Shown one piece after another: positions 41,665-49,893 of a DNA stretch of 64,000 nucleotides (the first letter of the stretch is position 1; the number at the start of each line of letters is the position of its first letter). This stretch comes from CADEDH01 sp039201605 (GTDB lineage: Bacteria > Actinomycetota > Acidimicrobiia > Acidimicrobiales > SZUA-35): positions 124,001 to 188,000 of the forward strand of contig JBCCRO010000003.1 in the NCBI GenBank assembly GCA_039201605.1, in the 5' to 3' direction. The notes below the pieces were generated by a model. It was given only the letters and a program-made list of their open reading frames with translations. It was not told where the DNA came from and did not search any database. Both the position numbers and the translations under genes were made by a program.

Positions 41665-42120
41665 TCAGCGGCGGGCGGCGAAGAAGTCGGTGAGGAGCGT
41701 GGCGCAGGCGTCGGCTTCGACGCCCCAGGTGATGTCGAACCGGTGGTTCAGGCGGGGGTCGTCGCCCACGTTGTAGAGACTCAGGCAGGCCCCGGCCTCC
41801 ATGTCGGCGGCGCCGTAGACCAGCCGGTCGATGCGGGCGCTCAGCAGGGCGCCGGCGCACAGGATGCACGGCTCGAGGGTGACCACCACGGTGCAGCCGG
41901 TGAGGCGCCAGGAGCCGAGGGCGGCGGCGGCGTCACGCACGGCCAGCACCTCGGCGTGCGCCGTCGGATCGCCGGCGAGCTCGCGCTCGTTGTGGCGACT
42001 GGCCAGGATCGCGCCGTCGGGGCCGACGACCACGGCGCCGACGGGCACGTCGTCATGGTCGAGCGCCTTGCGGGCCTCGGCCAAGGCCAGCGCCATCAGT
42101 TCCTCATCGGTCATGGGCAT
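41665..42120 (-). CDS. tadA: tRNA adenosine deaminase
   Basis: 151 aa zinc deaminase that converts A34 to inosine in tRNA-Arg(ACG). The zinc motifs are clear: HAEVLAV (His55, catalytic Glu57) and PCILCAGAL (Cys85, Cys88). GAVVVGPDGAILASRHNERE and SLYNVGDDPRLNHRFDITWG are typical TadA segments. Length is normal. No operon partner is visible; a gap of about 120 bp with no gene follows before nuoB. Confidence 0.94.
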   Translation of the reverse strand: MPMTDEELMALALAEARKALDHDDVPVGAVVVGPDGAILASRHNERELAGDPTAHAEVLAVRDAAAALGSWRLTGCTVVVTLEPCILCAGALLSARIDRLVYGAADMEAGACLSLYNVGDDPRLNHRFDITWGVEADACATLLTDFFAARR

Positions 42121-42241
42121 CGATCACCTGCAGGTGGCGAGGCGCACCGTGCGGTACCGACCTGCGTCGTCGCGACAGGGCGCAATGTTGTCGCTCCGAG
42201 GCGGACGACAGGGGAACTCGGCACGAGACGACCGGCCGTCT

Positions 42242-42754
42242 CTAGACCTCGCCGACGGTGACCGGGATCCGCTCCTGCGTCCACTTCTCCTGCATGTTCT
42301 CGTTCTTGATCATCTCCTGGAGGAGGACGATGCCTTCGAGGAATGCTTCGGGGCGGGGCGGGCAGCCGGGCACGTAGACGTCGACGGGGATGATCTGGTC
42401 GACGCCCTTGGTGACGGAGTAGGAGTCCCAGTACGGGCCGCCGCAGTTGGCGCAGGAGCCCATCGAGATCACGTACTTGGGCTCGGGCATCTGTTCCCAG
42501 AGCCGGAGCAGAGCCGGGGCGAGCTTGTCGGTGACGGTCCCGGCCACGACCAACAGGTCGGACTGGCGAGGGCTGGCCGGAAGGGGGATGACACCGAGGC
42601 GCATGGCGTCGAAGCGGGGCGAGCCGATGGCGGCGCCCATTTCGATACCGCAGCAGGCCAGGCCCCACTGATACATCCACAGCGAGTAGGCCCGCGACAC
42701 GTTCAGAAGCGTCGACAGACTCTTCGGCATCTTCCCGGACTCGACCAGGCCCAT
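42242..42754 (-). CDS. nuoB: NADH-quinone oxidoreductase subunit B (isolated copy)
   Basis: 170 aa. All four ligands of the N2 [4Fe-4S] cluster are present: the Cys pair in WGLACCGIEMG (34, 35), Cys in SMGSCANCGGP (about 100), and Cys in YVPGCPPRPEAFLEG (about 130). FDAMRLGVIPLPASPRQSDL is typical. Normally nuoB lies inside the nuo operon between nuoA and nuoC. Here no other nuo gene is adjacent, so it is either a relocated sole copy or a paralogue serving another hydrogenase/complex-I-like enzyme. Confidence 0.93.
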   Translation of the reverse strand: MGLVESGKMPKSLSTLLNVSRAYSLWMYQWGLACCGIEMGAAIGSPRFDAMRLGVIPLPASPRQSDLLVVAGTVTDKLAPALLRLWEQMPEPKYVISMGSCANCGGPYWDSYSVTKGVDQIIPVDVYVPGCPPRPEAFLEGIVLLQEMIKNENMQEKWTQERIPVTVGEV

Positions 42755-42881
42755 TCCTACTCCTCAGTTGCCGGATCGGCCGGCATGCAGAACGAGCACA
42801 CTGTACAAGCCCGTCATCGCCGCCTCATACCCGGGCGTCTGACTGTCACGGAGGGTGGGGTCGCTGCGGCGTCGACGGCCG

Positions 42882-43193
42882 CTAGATCCAGCCGAGGGCC
42901 GAGACGAGGAGGCCCAACACGATCGGCAGCACGAAGGTGAGGATCAGCACCCAGGCCACGATCTTGGCCTGGCGACGGGCCTTCGGCGACCCCCCGGCGT
43001 TGGCGGCGCCGAGCGTCTGCGCCAGGGCAACCTCCGGCACGCTCAGATGGAGGTTGCCGTTGTCGGCATCATGACCGCCAAAGCCGAGCTCGGCCTCGTC
43101 CGCCCCGAGATCGCCTCGGTGGGTCTCCAGATCGAGGTCGTCGGTGCCGGACCCGAGATCGACCTCGCCACTAGTCGAATCATCGTCGCTCAT
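42882..43193 (-). CDS. Small tail-anchored-type membrane protein
   Basis: 103 aa. The N-terminal 65 residues are acidic and Gly-rich (DDDSTSGEVDLGSGTDDLDL), then a basic patch (KARRQAK) and a C-terminal helix IVAWVLILTFVLPIVLGLLV, so the bulk stays in the cytoplasm. No family is recognised. Divergently transcribed from the arylamine N-acetyltransferase gene. Confidence 0.65.
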   Translation of the reverse strand: MSDDDSTSGEVDLGSGTDDLDLETHRGDLGADEAELGFGGHDADNGNLHLSVPEVALAQTLGAANAGGSPKARRQAKIVAWVLILTFVLPIVLGLLVSALGWI

Positions 43194-43240
43194 CGATACG
43201 AATCCTACTCGGCGCCGACGACCACCCTAGGGTCAAGCCC

Positions 43241-44008
43241 GTGCATATCGATGTCGACGCATACCTGGCCCGGATCGAGTTCGAGGGGCCGATCGATCAC
43301 GATCGCGACACGCTGGAGCGGCTGCAGCGGGCCCACCTGTCGACCGTGCCGTTCGAGAACCTGCACGTGTACCACCGGCTCGGCGTGCGCACCGACACCG
43401 ACTGGTCGCTGGCCAAGGTGGTCGAACAGGGGCGGGGCGGCTGGTGTTTCGAGGCCAACGGCGCCTTCGGGTGGCTCCTGAGCGGCCTCGGCTTCGACGT
43501 GATCCGCCTGGGGGCGGCGGTGCTGCTGGGCGGACCGAGCACGGTGGTCGATCACCTGTGCCTGGAGGTGGGCCTCGACGAGCCGTGGCTGGTCGACGTC
43601 GGCTTCGGCGAGAGCTTCATCCGGCCCCTCGCCCTCAACCGCCGCGGCCCTCAGGACGGCGGCGACGGCACGTATGAGTTCATCGACTCGGCCCAGGGCC
43701 TCACCCTGACCAAGCACGACGACAAGGGCGTGCCGACCCCGCAGTACCGGTTCCGCCGGGTGGCCCTCGACCTCGCCGACTTCGATGCGGCCTCGGACCA
43801 TCTCCAGGGGGCCGAGGATCTCCACTGGCGCAACAAGCCCTTCGCCACCCGCCTCCTCGACGGCGGTCCCGACCGGGTGACGATCCTCACCGACCGGTTG
43901 AAGCTGCAGCGCGACGGCGAGACCACCGAGACGCCGCTGTCCGCCGACGAGTGGGACGACGTCCTCCAGGAGTGGTTCGGCATGCGGTCGCCCGGCCCCG
44001 GGGGCTAG
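43241..44008 (+). CDS. nat: Arylamine N-acetyltransferase family protein
   Basis: 255 aa from GTG 43241. The Cys-His-Asp triad is visible: GRGGWCFEANGAFGWLL (Cys about 70), STVVDHLCLEVGL (His about 105) and WLVDVGFGESFIRPL (Asp about 120). PFENLHVYHRLG at about 38 is the family's N-terminal motif. It transfers acetyl from acetyl-CoA to arylamines or hydrazines, or acts in secondary acylations. The rhodanese gene follows 65 bp downstream in the same orientation. Confidence 0.94.
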   Translation: MHIDVDAYLARIEFEGPIDHDRDTLERLQRAHLSTVPFENLHVYHRLGVRTDTDWSLAKVVEQGRGGWCFEANGAFGWLLSGLGFDVIRLGAAVLLGGPSTVVDHLCLEVGLDEPWLVDVGFGESFIRPLALNRRGPQDGGDGTYEFIDSAQGLTLTKHDDKGVPTPQYRFRRVALDLADFDAASDHLQGAEDLHWRNKPFATRLLDGGPDRVTILTDRLKLQRDGETTETPLSADEWDDVLQEWFGMRSPGPGG

Positions 44009-44073
44009 CCGCTCCCAGGCCGTCGGTCTATGGTCGCCAGCGACCGCCACCACCCGTCGAAAGGGGAACGATC

Positions 44074-44490
44074 GTGGCCATCAAACCCGTGTCCGAGCTC
44101 ATCGCCGAGGCCCGCGCCGAGCTCGACAATCACTCACCGGAAGAGGCCAAGGCCCGGGTCGACGCCGGCACCGCCATGCTCGTCGACATCCGTGACGTGC
44201 GCGAGCTGCAGCGCGACGGCGTGGCCGAGGGCGCGATGCACGCACCTCGGGGGATGCTGGAGTTCTGGATCGACCCGTCGTCGCCGTACTTCAAGCCGGT
44301 CTTCGCCGAGGACATCGAGTTCGTCCTCTATTGAGCTTCGGGTGGGCGGACAAGTTTGTCCGCGAAGACCCTGAAGGACATGGGCCTGCCCAAGGTGTCC
44401 CACATCGAATCCGGCTTCAAGGGCTGGAAGGAGGCCGGCCTCCCCGTCGTCGACTACGACACCTGGAAGGCGGCGGCCAAGGCCGACTGA
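44074..44490 (+). CDS. Rhodanese-domain protein with in-frame TGA at the catalytic Cys (candidate selenoprotein)
   Basis: Single rhodanese domain, 138 residues if TGA at 44332-44334 is read as residue 87. It starts at GTG 44074 after AGGGGA. Before the TGA: MLVDIRDVRELQRDGVAEGA, HAPRGMLEFWIDP, EDIEFVLY. After it, in the same frame: ASGGRTSLSAKTLKDMGLPK, then SHIESGFKGWKEAGLPVVDY, ending at TGA 44488. Family members read (Y/F)CASGGRSALAAKTLxDMG here, so the TGA replaces exactly the catalytic, sulfur-carrying Cys with no indel. Codons just downstream (GCT, GGT, ACA, AGT, TTG) are rare in this GC-rich genome and build a hairpin (44336-44367). Best reading: selenocysteine. Alternative: a TGC-to-TGA nonsense mutation. 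No sel genes are in the window. Confidence 0.75.
44336..44367 (+). promoter_or_regulatory. Candidate bacterial SECIS hairpin
   Basis: Begins two bases after the TGA. Inner stem GCGGACAA (44346-44353) pairs perfectly with TTGTCCGC (44356-44363), leaving an apical AGTT-type loop. CTTC (44336-44339) pairs with GAAG (44364-44367) around a 6-nt bulge. The loop GU falls 20-21 nt after TGA, the same spacing as the GGU loop in E. coli fdhF as I recall it. Confidence 0.6.
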
Positions 44491-44538
44491 TCCCCCGCCT
44501 CTCGGTACCCGGCCTCTCCGCCGCCCGGCTCAACCGGG

Positions 44539-45654
44539 TCAGCCGGCGGGGAGGACCAGCCGCTTCTCCCCGGTCGCCTGGGCCGCGTAGGCCCGGGCGA
44601 CCTCGGGGTCGAGCACCTGATCGAGGGTGATGGTGTCGGCGTACGAGCTGGCGAACGTGGTGGTGATCTCGGCCGCCACCCGAGCCCGCAACTCCGCCAT
44701 GCGCTCCAGGCCGACGCGGCCGAGGAACGGGGTGAGCAGCCAGCCGCCGACCCCCCACGTCATGCCGTAGGTCCGCTTGAGGGTGGTGGGCGACCGGTCG
44801 AGCCCGCCGTAGATGTACACCTGCTTGTAGGTGTCGGAGCCGTAGCGGCTGAAGGCGGCATCGGCGGAGGAGGCCCGCTCCATGCAGGCCAGGATCGTGT
44901 CGACCTGCTCGCCGCCGCCGATGGCGTCGAAGGCGATGGTGGCGCCGGTCTCGGCGAGCGCCGTCGTCAGGTCGTCGGCGAACGTGGGCGCCGACGACAC
45001 CACGACGTGAGCGGCCCCCTGGCCGCGGAGGAGCTCGGCCTGCTCGTCCCGGCGGACGATGTTGACCAGCTGGATGCCGTCGGCCTGACAGAGCCGGTTG
45101 AGCATCTGGCCGAGGTTGGACGCCGCCGCCGTGTGGACCAGGGCGGTGTGACCTTCGAGCCGCATGGTCTCGGTCATGCCCAGCGCCGTGAGCGGGTTGA
45201 CGAACGACGAGGCGGCGTCCTTGGCGCTGACCCCCTCGGGCACCGGGACGCACAGATGGTGCGGGAGCAGGGTGTGGGTGGCGTACATGGCGCCGCTCAC
45301 CCCGGCGACGGTCCGCCCGACGAGGGCCTGGGCCTCGGGGGACGAGCCGGCGGCGATCACCGTGCCTGCGCCCTCGTTGCCGACGGGCATGGGGGCGCCG
45401 ACCCGGGCGGCGTTGGCGGCCACGGCACCGCCGCTCAGGCGGCCGACCAGCGCGCCGTCGTCGCCCCGCTCGAAGGTGGACGGGTCGGCCCCGGCGGTGA
45501 GCATGCCGAGATCGGACGGGTTGATCGGGGCCGCCTCCACCGCCACCAGCACCTGGTCGGGTCCGGGGGTGGGCGTCGGCTCCTCCACGATCGTGATCCG
45601 GACGTGTCCGTCGTCGGTGATGGTGGAACGGACCAGGCGGGTGGTGTCGGCCAT
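44539..45654 (-). CDS. Zinc-independent MDR oxidoreductase (quinone-reductase-like)
   Basis: 371 aa medium-chain dehydrogenase/reductase. The N-terminal GroES-like domain has VLVAVEAAPINPSDLGMLTA and PVGNEGAGTVIAAGSSPEAQ. The Rossmann part is ALVHTAAASNLGQMLNRLCQ, with Ala-rich replacement of the usual GxGxxG. There is no zinc-ligand Cys/His set. Such enzymes reduce quinones or enoyl thioesters/ketones with NAD(P)H. Convergent with the rhodanese gene, separated by under 50 bp; no operon partner. Confidence 0.88.
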   Translation of the reverse strand: MADTTRLVRSTITDDGHVRITIVEEPTPTPGPDQVLVAVEAAPINPSDLGMLTAGADPSTFERGDDGALVGRLSGGAVAANAARVGAPMPVGNEGAGTVIAAGSSPEAQALVGRTVAGVSGAMYATHTLLPHHLCVPVPEGVSAKDAASSFVNPLTALGMTETMRLEGHTALVHTAAASNLGQMLNRLCQADGIQLVNIVRRDEQAELLRGQGAAHVVVSSAPTFADDLTTALAETGATIAFDAIGGGEQVDTILACMERASSADAAFSRYGSDTYKQVYIYGGLDRSPTTLKRTYGMTWGVGGWLLTPFLGRVGLERMAELRARVAAEITTTFASSYADTITLDQVLDPEVARAYAAQATGEKRLVLPAG

Positions 45655-45732
45655 GAGGACTCCTGTGTCGTCGATACCGGGCCGCCATCATGGCACCGCC
45701 ACCGGCGCGCCGACAGCTGGACGGTGCCGCCC

Positions 45733-46770
45733 TCAGCGAGGCGGGGCGACGGAGTGGCGCTCGATGAGCGAGCAGGGCAGCACGTGCTGCACCGGATCGA
45801 CGGGCTTGGACTCGTCGAGCACGTGCTGGACCGCCCAGTAGCCCATCTCGTAGTGGGGAAGGGCCATGGTGGTGAGCCCGGGGAGCAGCTCGCCGGCGAT
45901 GAGGTCCTGGTCGTCGAAACCGACCACCGACAGCTCGTCGGGGATCCTCAGGCCGAGGCGACCGGTGGTCTGGTAGACGCCCATGGCCGACTGGTCGTTG
46001 AAGCAGAAGATCGCCGTCGGCGGCTCGTCGAGCCCGAGCAGCCGCTGCGCCGCCAACCTCCCCCCGGCGGTGTGTGAGGGCTCGGTGATCACATAGTCGG
46101 GGTCGGGCTCGATGCCGGCGTCGATCAGGGCCGTCCGGTACCCGTCGAGGCGGGGCTTGGCCGCCACCGCCGTGACGTCGTCGATCGTGGGGTGGGCGAT
46201 GCGGGTGTGGCCGTGCTCGATCAGGTGGCTGGTGGCGTCGTAGGCGGCCTGGTACTCGTCGGGGACGACCGAGGTGATCGACTCGTCCCGGGCCCGGAGG
46301 TCGACCAGGGCCGAGGGCACCTCGAGCAGGCCCGGCGGCGGGTCGAAGAGCCGGTGGTACATCGAGGCGAGCAGGATGCCGTCGACGTGTCGTTCGAGGA
46401 GCTGCTCCACGGCCAGGCGCTCCCGTTCGCCGTGGTCCGGGCTGTCGATGGCGCCGGTGTCGAAGATCAGGAGGAGGTAGCCGGCCTCCCACGCCGCGTC
46501 CTGGGCGCCCCGGATCATCTTGGTGGCGAAGGGGGTGGTGGCGATGTTCTCCGAGACGAAGCCGAGCGTCTCGGTGCGGTTGAGGCGCATGGCCCGGGCC
46601 AGGCGGTTCGGCCGGTAGCCCACCTCCTGCACGGCGGCGAGGATCCGATCCTGGGTGGCCTGGGGGATGCCCGAATTGTCGGGGTCGTTGAGGACGAGCG
46701 ACACCGTGGTCTGGGAGACGCCGGCCTTGCGGGCGACGTCGGCCATCGATGGTCTTCTACGCGCTGCCAT
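45733..46770 (-). CDS. LacI-family regulator of the GH32 locus
   Basis: 345 aa. HTH and hinge: ADVARKAGVSQTTVSLVLND and YRPNRLARAMRLNRTETLGF. Sugar-sensor domain: LLIFDTGAIDSPDHGERERL, IFCFNDQSAMGVYQTTGRLG, SVVGFDDQDLIAGELLPGLT. Transcribed divergently from the transporter remnant and GH32 gene. A palindrome at 46817-46832 lies between the two starts, so it probably represses the fructan/sucrose genes and itself. Confidence 0.93.
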   Translation of the reverse strand: MAARRRPSMADVARKAGVSQTTVSLVLNDPDNSGIPQATQDRILAAVQEVGYRPNRLARAMRLNRTETLGFVSENIATTPFATKMIRGAQDAAWEAGYLLLIFDTGAIDSPDHGERERLAVEQLLERHVDGILLASMYHRLFDPPPGLLEVPSALVDLRARDESITSVVPDEYQAAYDATSHLIEHGHTRIAHPTIDDVTAVAAKPRLDGYRTALIDAGIEPDPDYVITEPSHTAGGRLAAQRLLGLDEPPTAIFCFNDQSAMGVYQTTGRLGLRIPDELSVVGFDDQDLIAGELLPGLTTMALPHYEMGYWAVQHVLDESKPVDPVQHVLPCSLIERHSVAPPR

Positions 46771-46816
46771 GTGCTGTGTGTCCGGTCTACCGGTCGACCG
46801 GCGACGCCCGCGACTT

Positions 46817-46832
46817 ACTGTTACGTATTAGT
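46817..46832. promoter_or_regulatory. Putative LacI operator between the divergent genes
   Basis: ACTGTTACGTATTAGT is a CG-centred near-palindrome (12 of 16 positions symmetric, core TACGTA). It sits about 60 bp before the lipoprotein-permease remnant and 47 bp before the lacI-family start. Confidence 0.45.
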
Positions 46833-46892
46833 TGGCGGAGGACGTCGATTCGGGACGCCCACCGCGGCAAGGGAGGAGGAGGAGCGATATCC

Positions 46893-47288
46893 ATGAAGAA
46901 GCGCATGTTGCGCCTATTGGCCGTGATCGCCTCGTTGCTACTGATCGCTGCGGCGTGCGGCGGTGAGGCGGCCCGCCTCGACGGGGCAGGCACCTGGACC
47001 ATCTACCGCCGGATCGTGCTGCCCCTGTCCCGCCCGGCCTTCGCCACGGTCGGGATCCTGCACGCCCTCCTGGTGTGGGGCTCACTGTTCTGGCCGCTGA
47101 TGGTCACCCGGGGCCCCGAGGTCCGGCCGCTGCCGCTCGCCATGCAGGTGCTGTTCAGCGATCCCAACGTCCCCTTCGGCGACGTGTTCGCCTTCGCCGC
47201 CGTGCTGACCATCCCGGTGCTGATCCTCTATCTCGTGTTCCAGAAGTGGTTCGTCGAGTCGGTGGCGGCGTCCGGACTGAAGGGCTGA
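46893..47288 (+). pseudogene. In-frame fusion remnant: lipoprotein signal joined to sugar permease tail
   Basis: 131 aa. Residues 1-24 (MLRLLAVIASLLLIAAACGG) are the lipobox signal of a sugar-binding lipoprotein, with a strong AGGAGGAGG site upstream. From residue 25 it is the C-terminal quarter of a MalG-type permease: EAARLDGAGTWTIYRRIVLP (EAA loop), then GSLFWPLMVTRGPEVRPLPL and the last membrane spans ending GLKG. The binding-protein body, the first permease and most of the second (roughly 2.5-3 kb in an ordinary operon) are missing. The junction falls at GGE/EAA, where the two parent genes could share a few bases. Function as a transporter is impossible; the deletion leaves GH32 still downstream of the promoter. 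Confidence 0.85.
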
Positions 47289-47290
47289 CC

Positions 47291-48820
47291 TTGTCCGACC
47301 GGCAACACCCCATCGACCGTCCCCGTCCCTCGCTTCACTTCACCCCACCGGCCAATTGGATGAACGACCCAAACGGCCTGGTGGAGGTCGACGGCACCTA
47401 CCACCTCTTCTACCAACACAACCCGGACGGCGTCGGCTGGGGGAACCTGCACTGGGGCCACGCCACCTCGCAGGATCTGCTCACGTGGGACCACCGCCCG
47501 GTGGCCATCCTCCCCGACGAGGTCGGCCAGGCCTTCTCCGGCAGCATCGTCGTCGACCACGACGACACCGCCGGCTTCGGCCCCGGGGCACTGGTGGCGG
47601 CCTACACCCAGCACCTCGACGGGCTCCAGCGTCAGAGCATCGCCCACAGCCTCGACGGCGACACGTGGACCCCGTACCCCGGCAACCCGGTGATCGAGGG
47701 CTCGACCGACACCGCAGACTTCCGCGATCCGAAGGTGCTCCGCCACACCTCCCCCACCGGCGAGTGGTGGACGATGGTGCTCGCCGTCGGCACCGAGGTG
47801 TGGCTGTACCGCAGCGATGACCTCCGGGCGTGGGAGCGAACCTCCACCCTCGCCGTTCCCACGCCCTGGCCCGGGGCGATCGTCGAGGTGCCCGAGCTGG
47901 TGGCGGTTCCGGTCGAGGGCTCCGACGAGCTCGTGTGGGTGTTGATCGTGAGCTTCATCCCTCCCGCCGAACCGGGCCGGGGCACCCGGAGCGTGCCGGG
48001 CCGGGTCCGCTGGCTCCCCGTCACCTTCGACGGGCTGCGCCTCGCCCCTCGGGGCGACGCCACCGACTCGCTCATCCTCGACGGCGGGCGCGACTTCTAC
48101 GCCGCCATGGCCTGGGCCGGCGACGACGAGCGGCCCCCGATCGTGATCGGCTGGATGGACGAGCGGGCCCTCGGTCTCGACGAGGAGCACCTCGGCTGGT
48201 GCGGCCGACAGAGCCTGCCCCGGGCGCTCAGCCTGGTGGCGGCCGAGGACGGCCCGCACCTCCGTCAACGCCCGATCCTCGACCCGGCGGCCGCCGGGCT
48301 CACCGTCGCCGCCGGCGACCTGGCCGACGGGGCCGAGATCACCATCGACGCCCCCTGCCTCACCGTTGCCCTGGAGGTCAGCTTCGACGGCACCCCTGCC
48401 GATGGCCATGACTCCGATGGCGAGGGCGGCGGCCGCGATGGCGATGGCCGCAACGGCGACGGCGAGGGCGGCGCCCGGGACGGCGGGGGCGGGCACCACG
48501 GGGAGGTGCGGCTGGCGATCGGGTCCGAGGAGGTGCTTGCGATCGAGCGGACGGCCGTCCGTCTCGGCGACATCGAGCACCCGGTGCCGACCACGACCGG
48601 CGATTCCTCACCCGTCGCCCGCCGGGTGCTGGTGGTGATCGACGCCGGCTCGATCGAGGCGATCGTCGACGACGGCCTGGGCGTGGTGTCCAACATCAGC
48701 GCCGCCGGTCTCGCGTCGACGACCCTGCGGTGCGAGAGCGTCGGCCCGGCCGAGCTGCTGTCGGCCCGAGTACGCACCGTCGCCGCGCCCACCAGCTCCG
48801 ACACGGCGGGCGACGCATGA
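47291..48820 (+). CDS. GH32 glycosidase (invertase/fructan hydrolase)
   Basis: 509 aa from a TTG at 47291 (AAGGG 8 bp before it); the next ATG falls inside the active-site motif. Beta-propeller catalytic motifs: NWMNDPNGLV with the nucleophile Asp (about 26), FRDPKV with the transition-state Asp (about 144), and EVPELV with the acid/base Glu (about 201). The C-terminal beta-sandwich is interrupted near residues 375-400 by a Gly/Asp-rich stretch (DGEGGGRDGDGRNGDGEGG). No signal peptide, so it acts on imported sucrose or fructo-oligosaccharides, although the local transporter is deleted. The last bases overlap the dehydrogenase start (ATGA). Confidence 0.93.
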   Translation: MSDRQHPIDRPRPSLHFTPPANWMNDPNGLVEVDGTYHLFYQHNPDGVGWGNLHWGHATSQDLLTWDHRPVAILPDEVGQAFSGSIVVDHDDTAGFGPGALVAAYTQHLDGLQRQSIAHSLDGDTWTPYPGNPVIEGSTDTADFRDPKVLRHTSPTGEWWTMVLAVGTEVWLYRSDDLRAWERTSTLAVPTPWPGAIVEVPELVAVPVEGSDELVWVLIVSFIPPAEPGRGTRSVPGRVRWLPVTFDGLRLAPRGDATDSLILDGGRDFYAAMAWAGDDERPPIVIGWMDERALGLDEEHLGWCGRQSLPRALSLVAAEDGPHLRQRPILDPAAAGLTVAAGDLADGAEITIDAPCLTVALEVSFDGTPADGHDSDGEGGGRDGDGRNGDGEGGARDGGGGHHGEVRLAIGSEEVLAIERTAVRLGDIEHPVPTTTGDSSPVARRVLVVIDAGSIEAIVDDGLGVVSNISAAGLASTTLRCESVGPAELLSARVRTVAAPTSSDTAGDA

Positions 48821-49830
48821 CCGCACGCGTCCTGGTCGACCCCTCGTTCCGGCGGATGGACGAGATCTTCACCCCGGCGGCACGACGTCGACTGCACGAT
48901 CTGGCCGACGTCGTCTGGGGTCTGGACGAGCCGATGCCGGCCAACCGGTTCCTGGCCGAAGTCGCCACCGCCGACGCCGTCGTGTTCGGCGAGTGGCGAC
49001 ACGGCCGGGCCGCCCTCGACGCCGGCACCCGACTCCGGGCGGTGCTCGAGGTGTCGGGCGGGCACGAGCACCCGGGCCTCGACTACACCGAGGTCCTCCG
49101 CCGGGGCCTCCTCGCCGGTAGCTGCGCTCCCGCCTTCGGCGACATCGTGGCCGAGATGGCCCTCAGCCTGGCCCTGACCTGCGTCCGCGGCGTGGCCGAG
49201 GCCGACCGGGACATGGCCGGGAGCCGGGAACGGTGGCTGCACGACGGCAACTCGACCAACACCTCGCTGCTGCAGGCCACGGTCGGCTTCATCGGCTGCG
49301 GGGGCATCTCCCGCAGCCTGCAGCACCTCGTCACCCCCTTCGGGGTCGAGATCCTGGGCTACGACCCGCCGATACCCGACGAGGTGCTCACCGCCCGAGG
49401 GGTCACCCCGACCTCACCGGAGAACGTGTTCGACGACGCCGATGTGATCTTCGTCCTCGCCGCCCCCACCCCCGACAACCGGGGCCTGGTCTCGGCCGAA
49501 CTCATGGAGCGACTCCGGACGTCTCAGACGTTGGTGGTGGTGAGCCGGGCCCACCTCGTCGACTTCGACGCCCTGACCCGGCTGGTCTCCCAGCGTCGAT
49601 TCAAGGCCGGGATCGACGTGTTCCCCACCGAACCGCTCCCGGCCGACCACCCGATCCGGGGGGCCGAGTGGGCGGTGTGCGTGCCGCACCTGGCCGGCGC
49701 CCTCCCGACGGCCCTCACCCTGATCGGCGACATGGTGGTCGACGACCTGGCCAGCATCCTGGCCGGCGAACCGCCGACCCGCCTGCAGTACCTGGACCGG
49801 GGCAACGCCGCCGGGTTGCTCCAGGTGTGA
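48817..49830 (+). CDS. D-2-hydroxyacid dehydrogenase family protein
   Basis: 337 aa. NAD-binding motif TVGFIGCGGISRSLQHLVTP (about 150-169), with the later PTPDNRGLVSAELMERL and the catalytic segment FPTEPLPADHPIRGAEWAVC leading into VPHLAGALPTAL (catalytic His). It reduces or oxidises 2-hydroxy/2-keto acids. Coupled by 4 bp to the GH32 gene. Its role in a fructan locus is unclear; it may handle a sugar-derived keto acid. Confidence 0.9.
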   Translation: MTARVLVDPSFRRMDEIFTPAARRRLHDLADVVWGLDEPMPANRFLAEVATADAVVFGEWRHGRAALDAGTRLRAVLEVSGGHEHPGLDYTEVLRRGLLAGSCAPAFGDIVAEMALSLALTCVRGVAEADRDMAGSRERWLHDGNSTNTSLLQATVGFIGCGGISRSLQHLVTPFGVEILGYDPPIPDEVLTARGVTPTSPENVFDDADVIFVLAAPTPDNRGLVSAELMERLRTSQTLVVVSRAHLVDFDALTRLVSQRRFKAGIDVFPTEPLPADHPIRGAEWAVCVPHLAGALPTALTLIGDMVVDDLASILAGEPPTRLQYLDRGNAAGLLQV

Positions 49831-49893
49831 TGCTGCAGGCGGATCGGCGACGTCCGGTCGCCGCTCGGGCCGGGCCCGACCGGGGGTTCCGAC

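Noticed and set aside
44331..44490. Reading the rhodanese break as a frameshift
   Set aside because: The downstream half continues in exactly the same frame, and the family alignment needs no gap; only the one codon TGA interrupts it.
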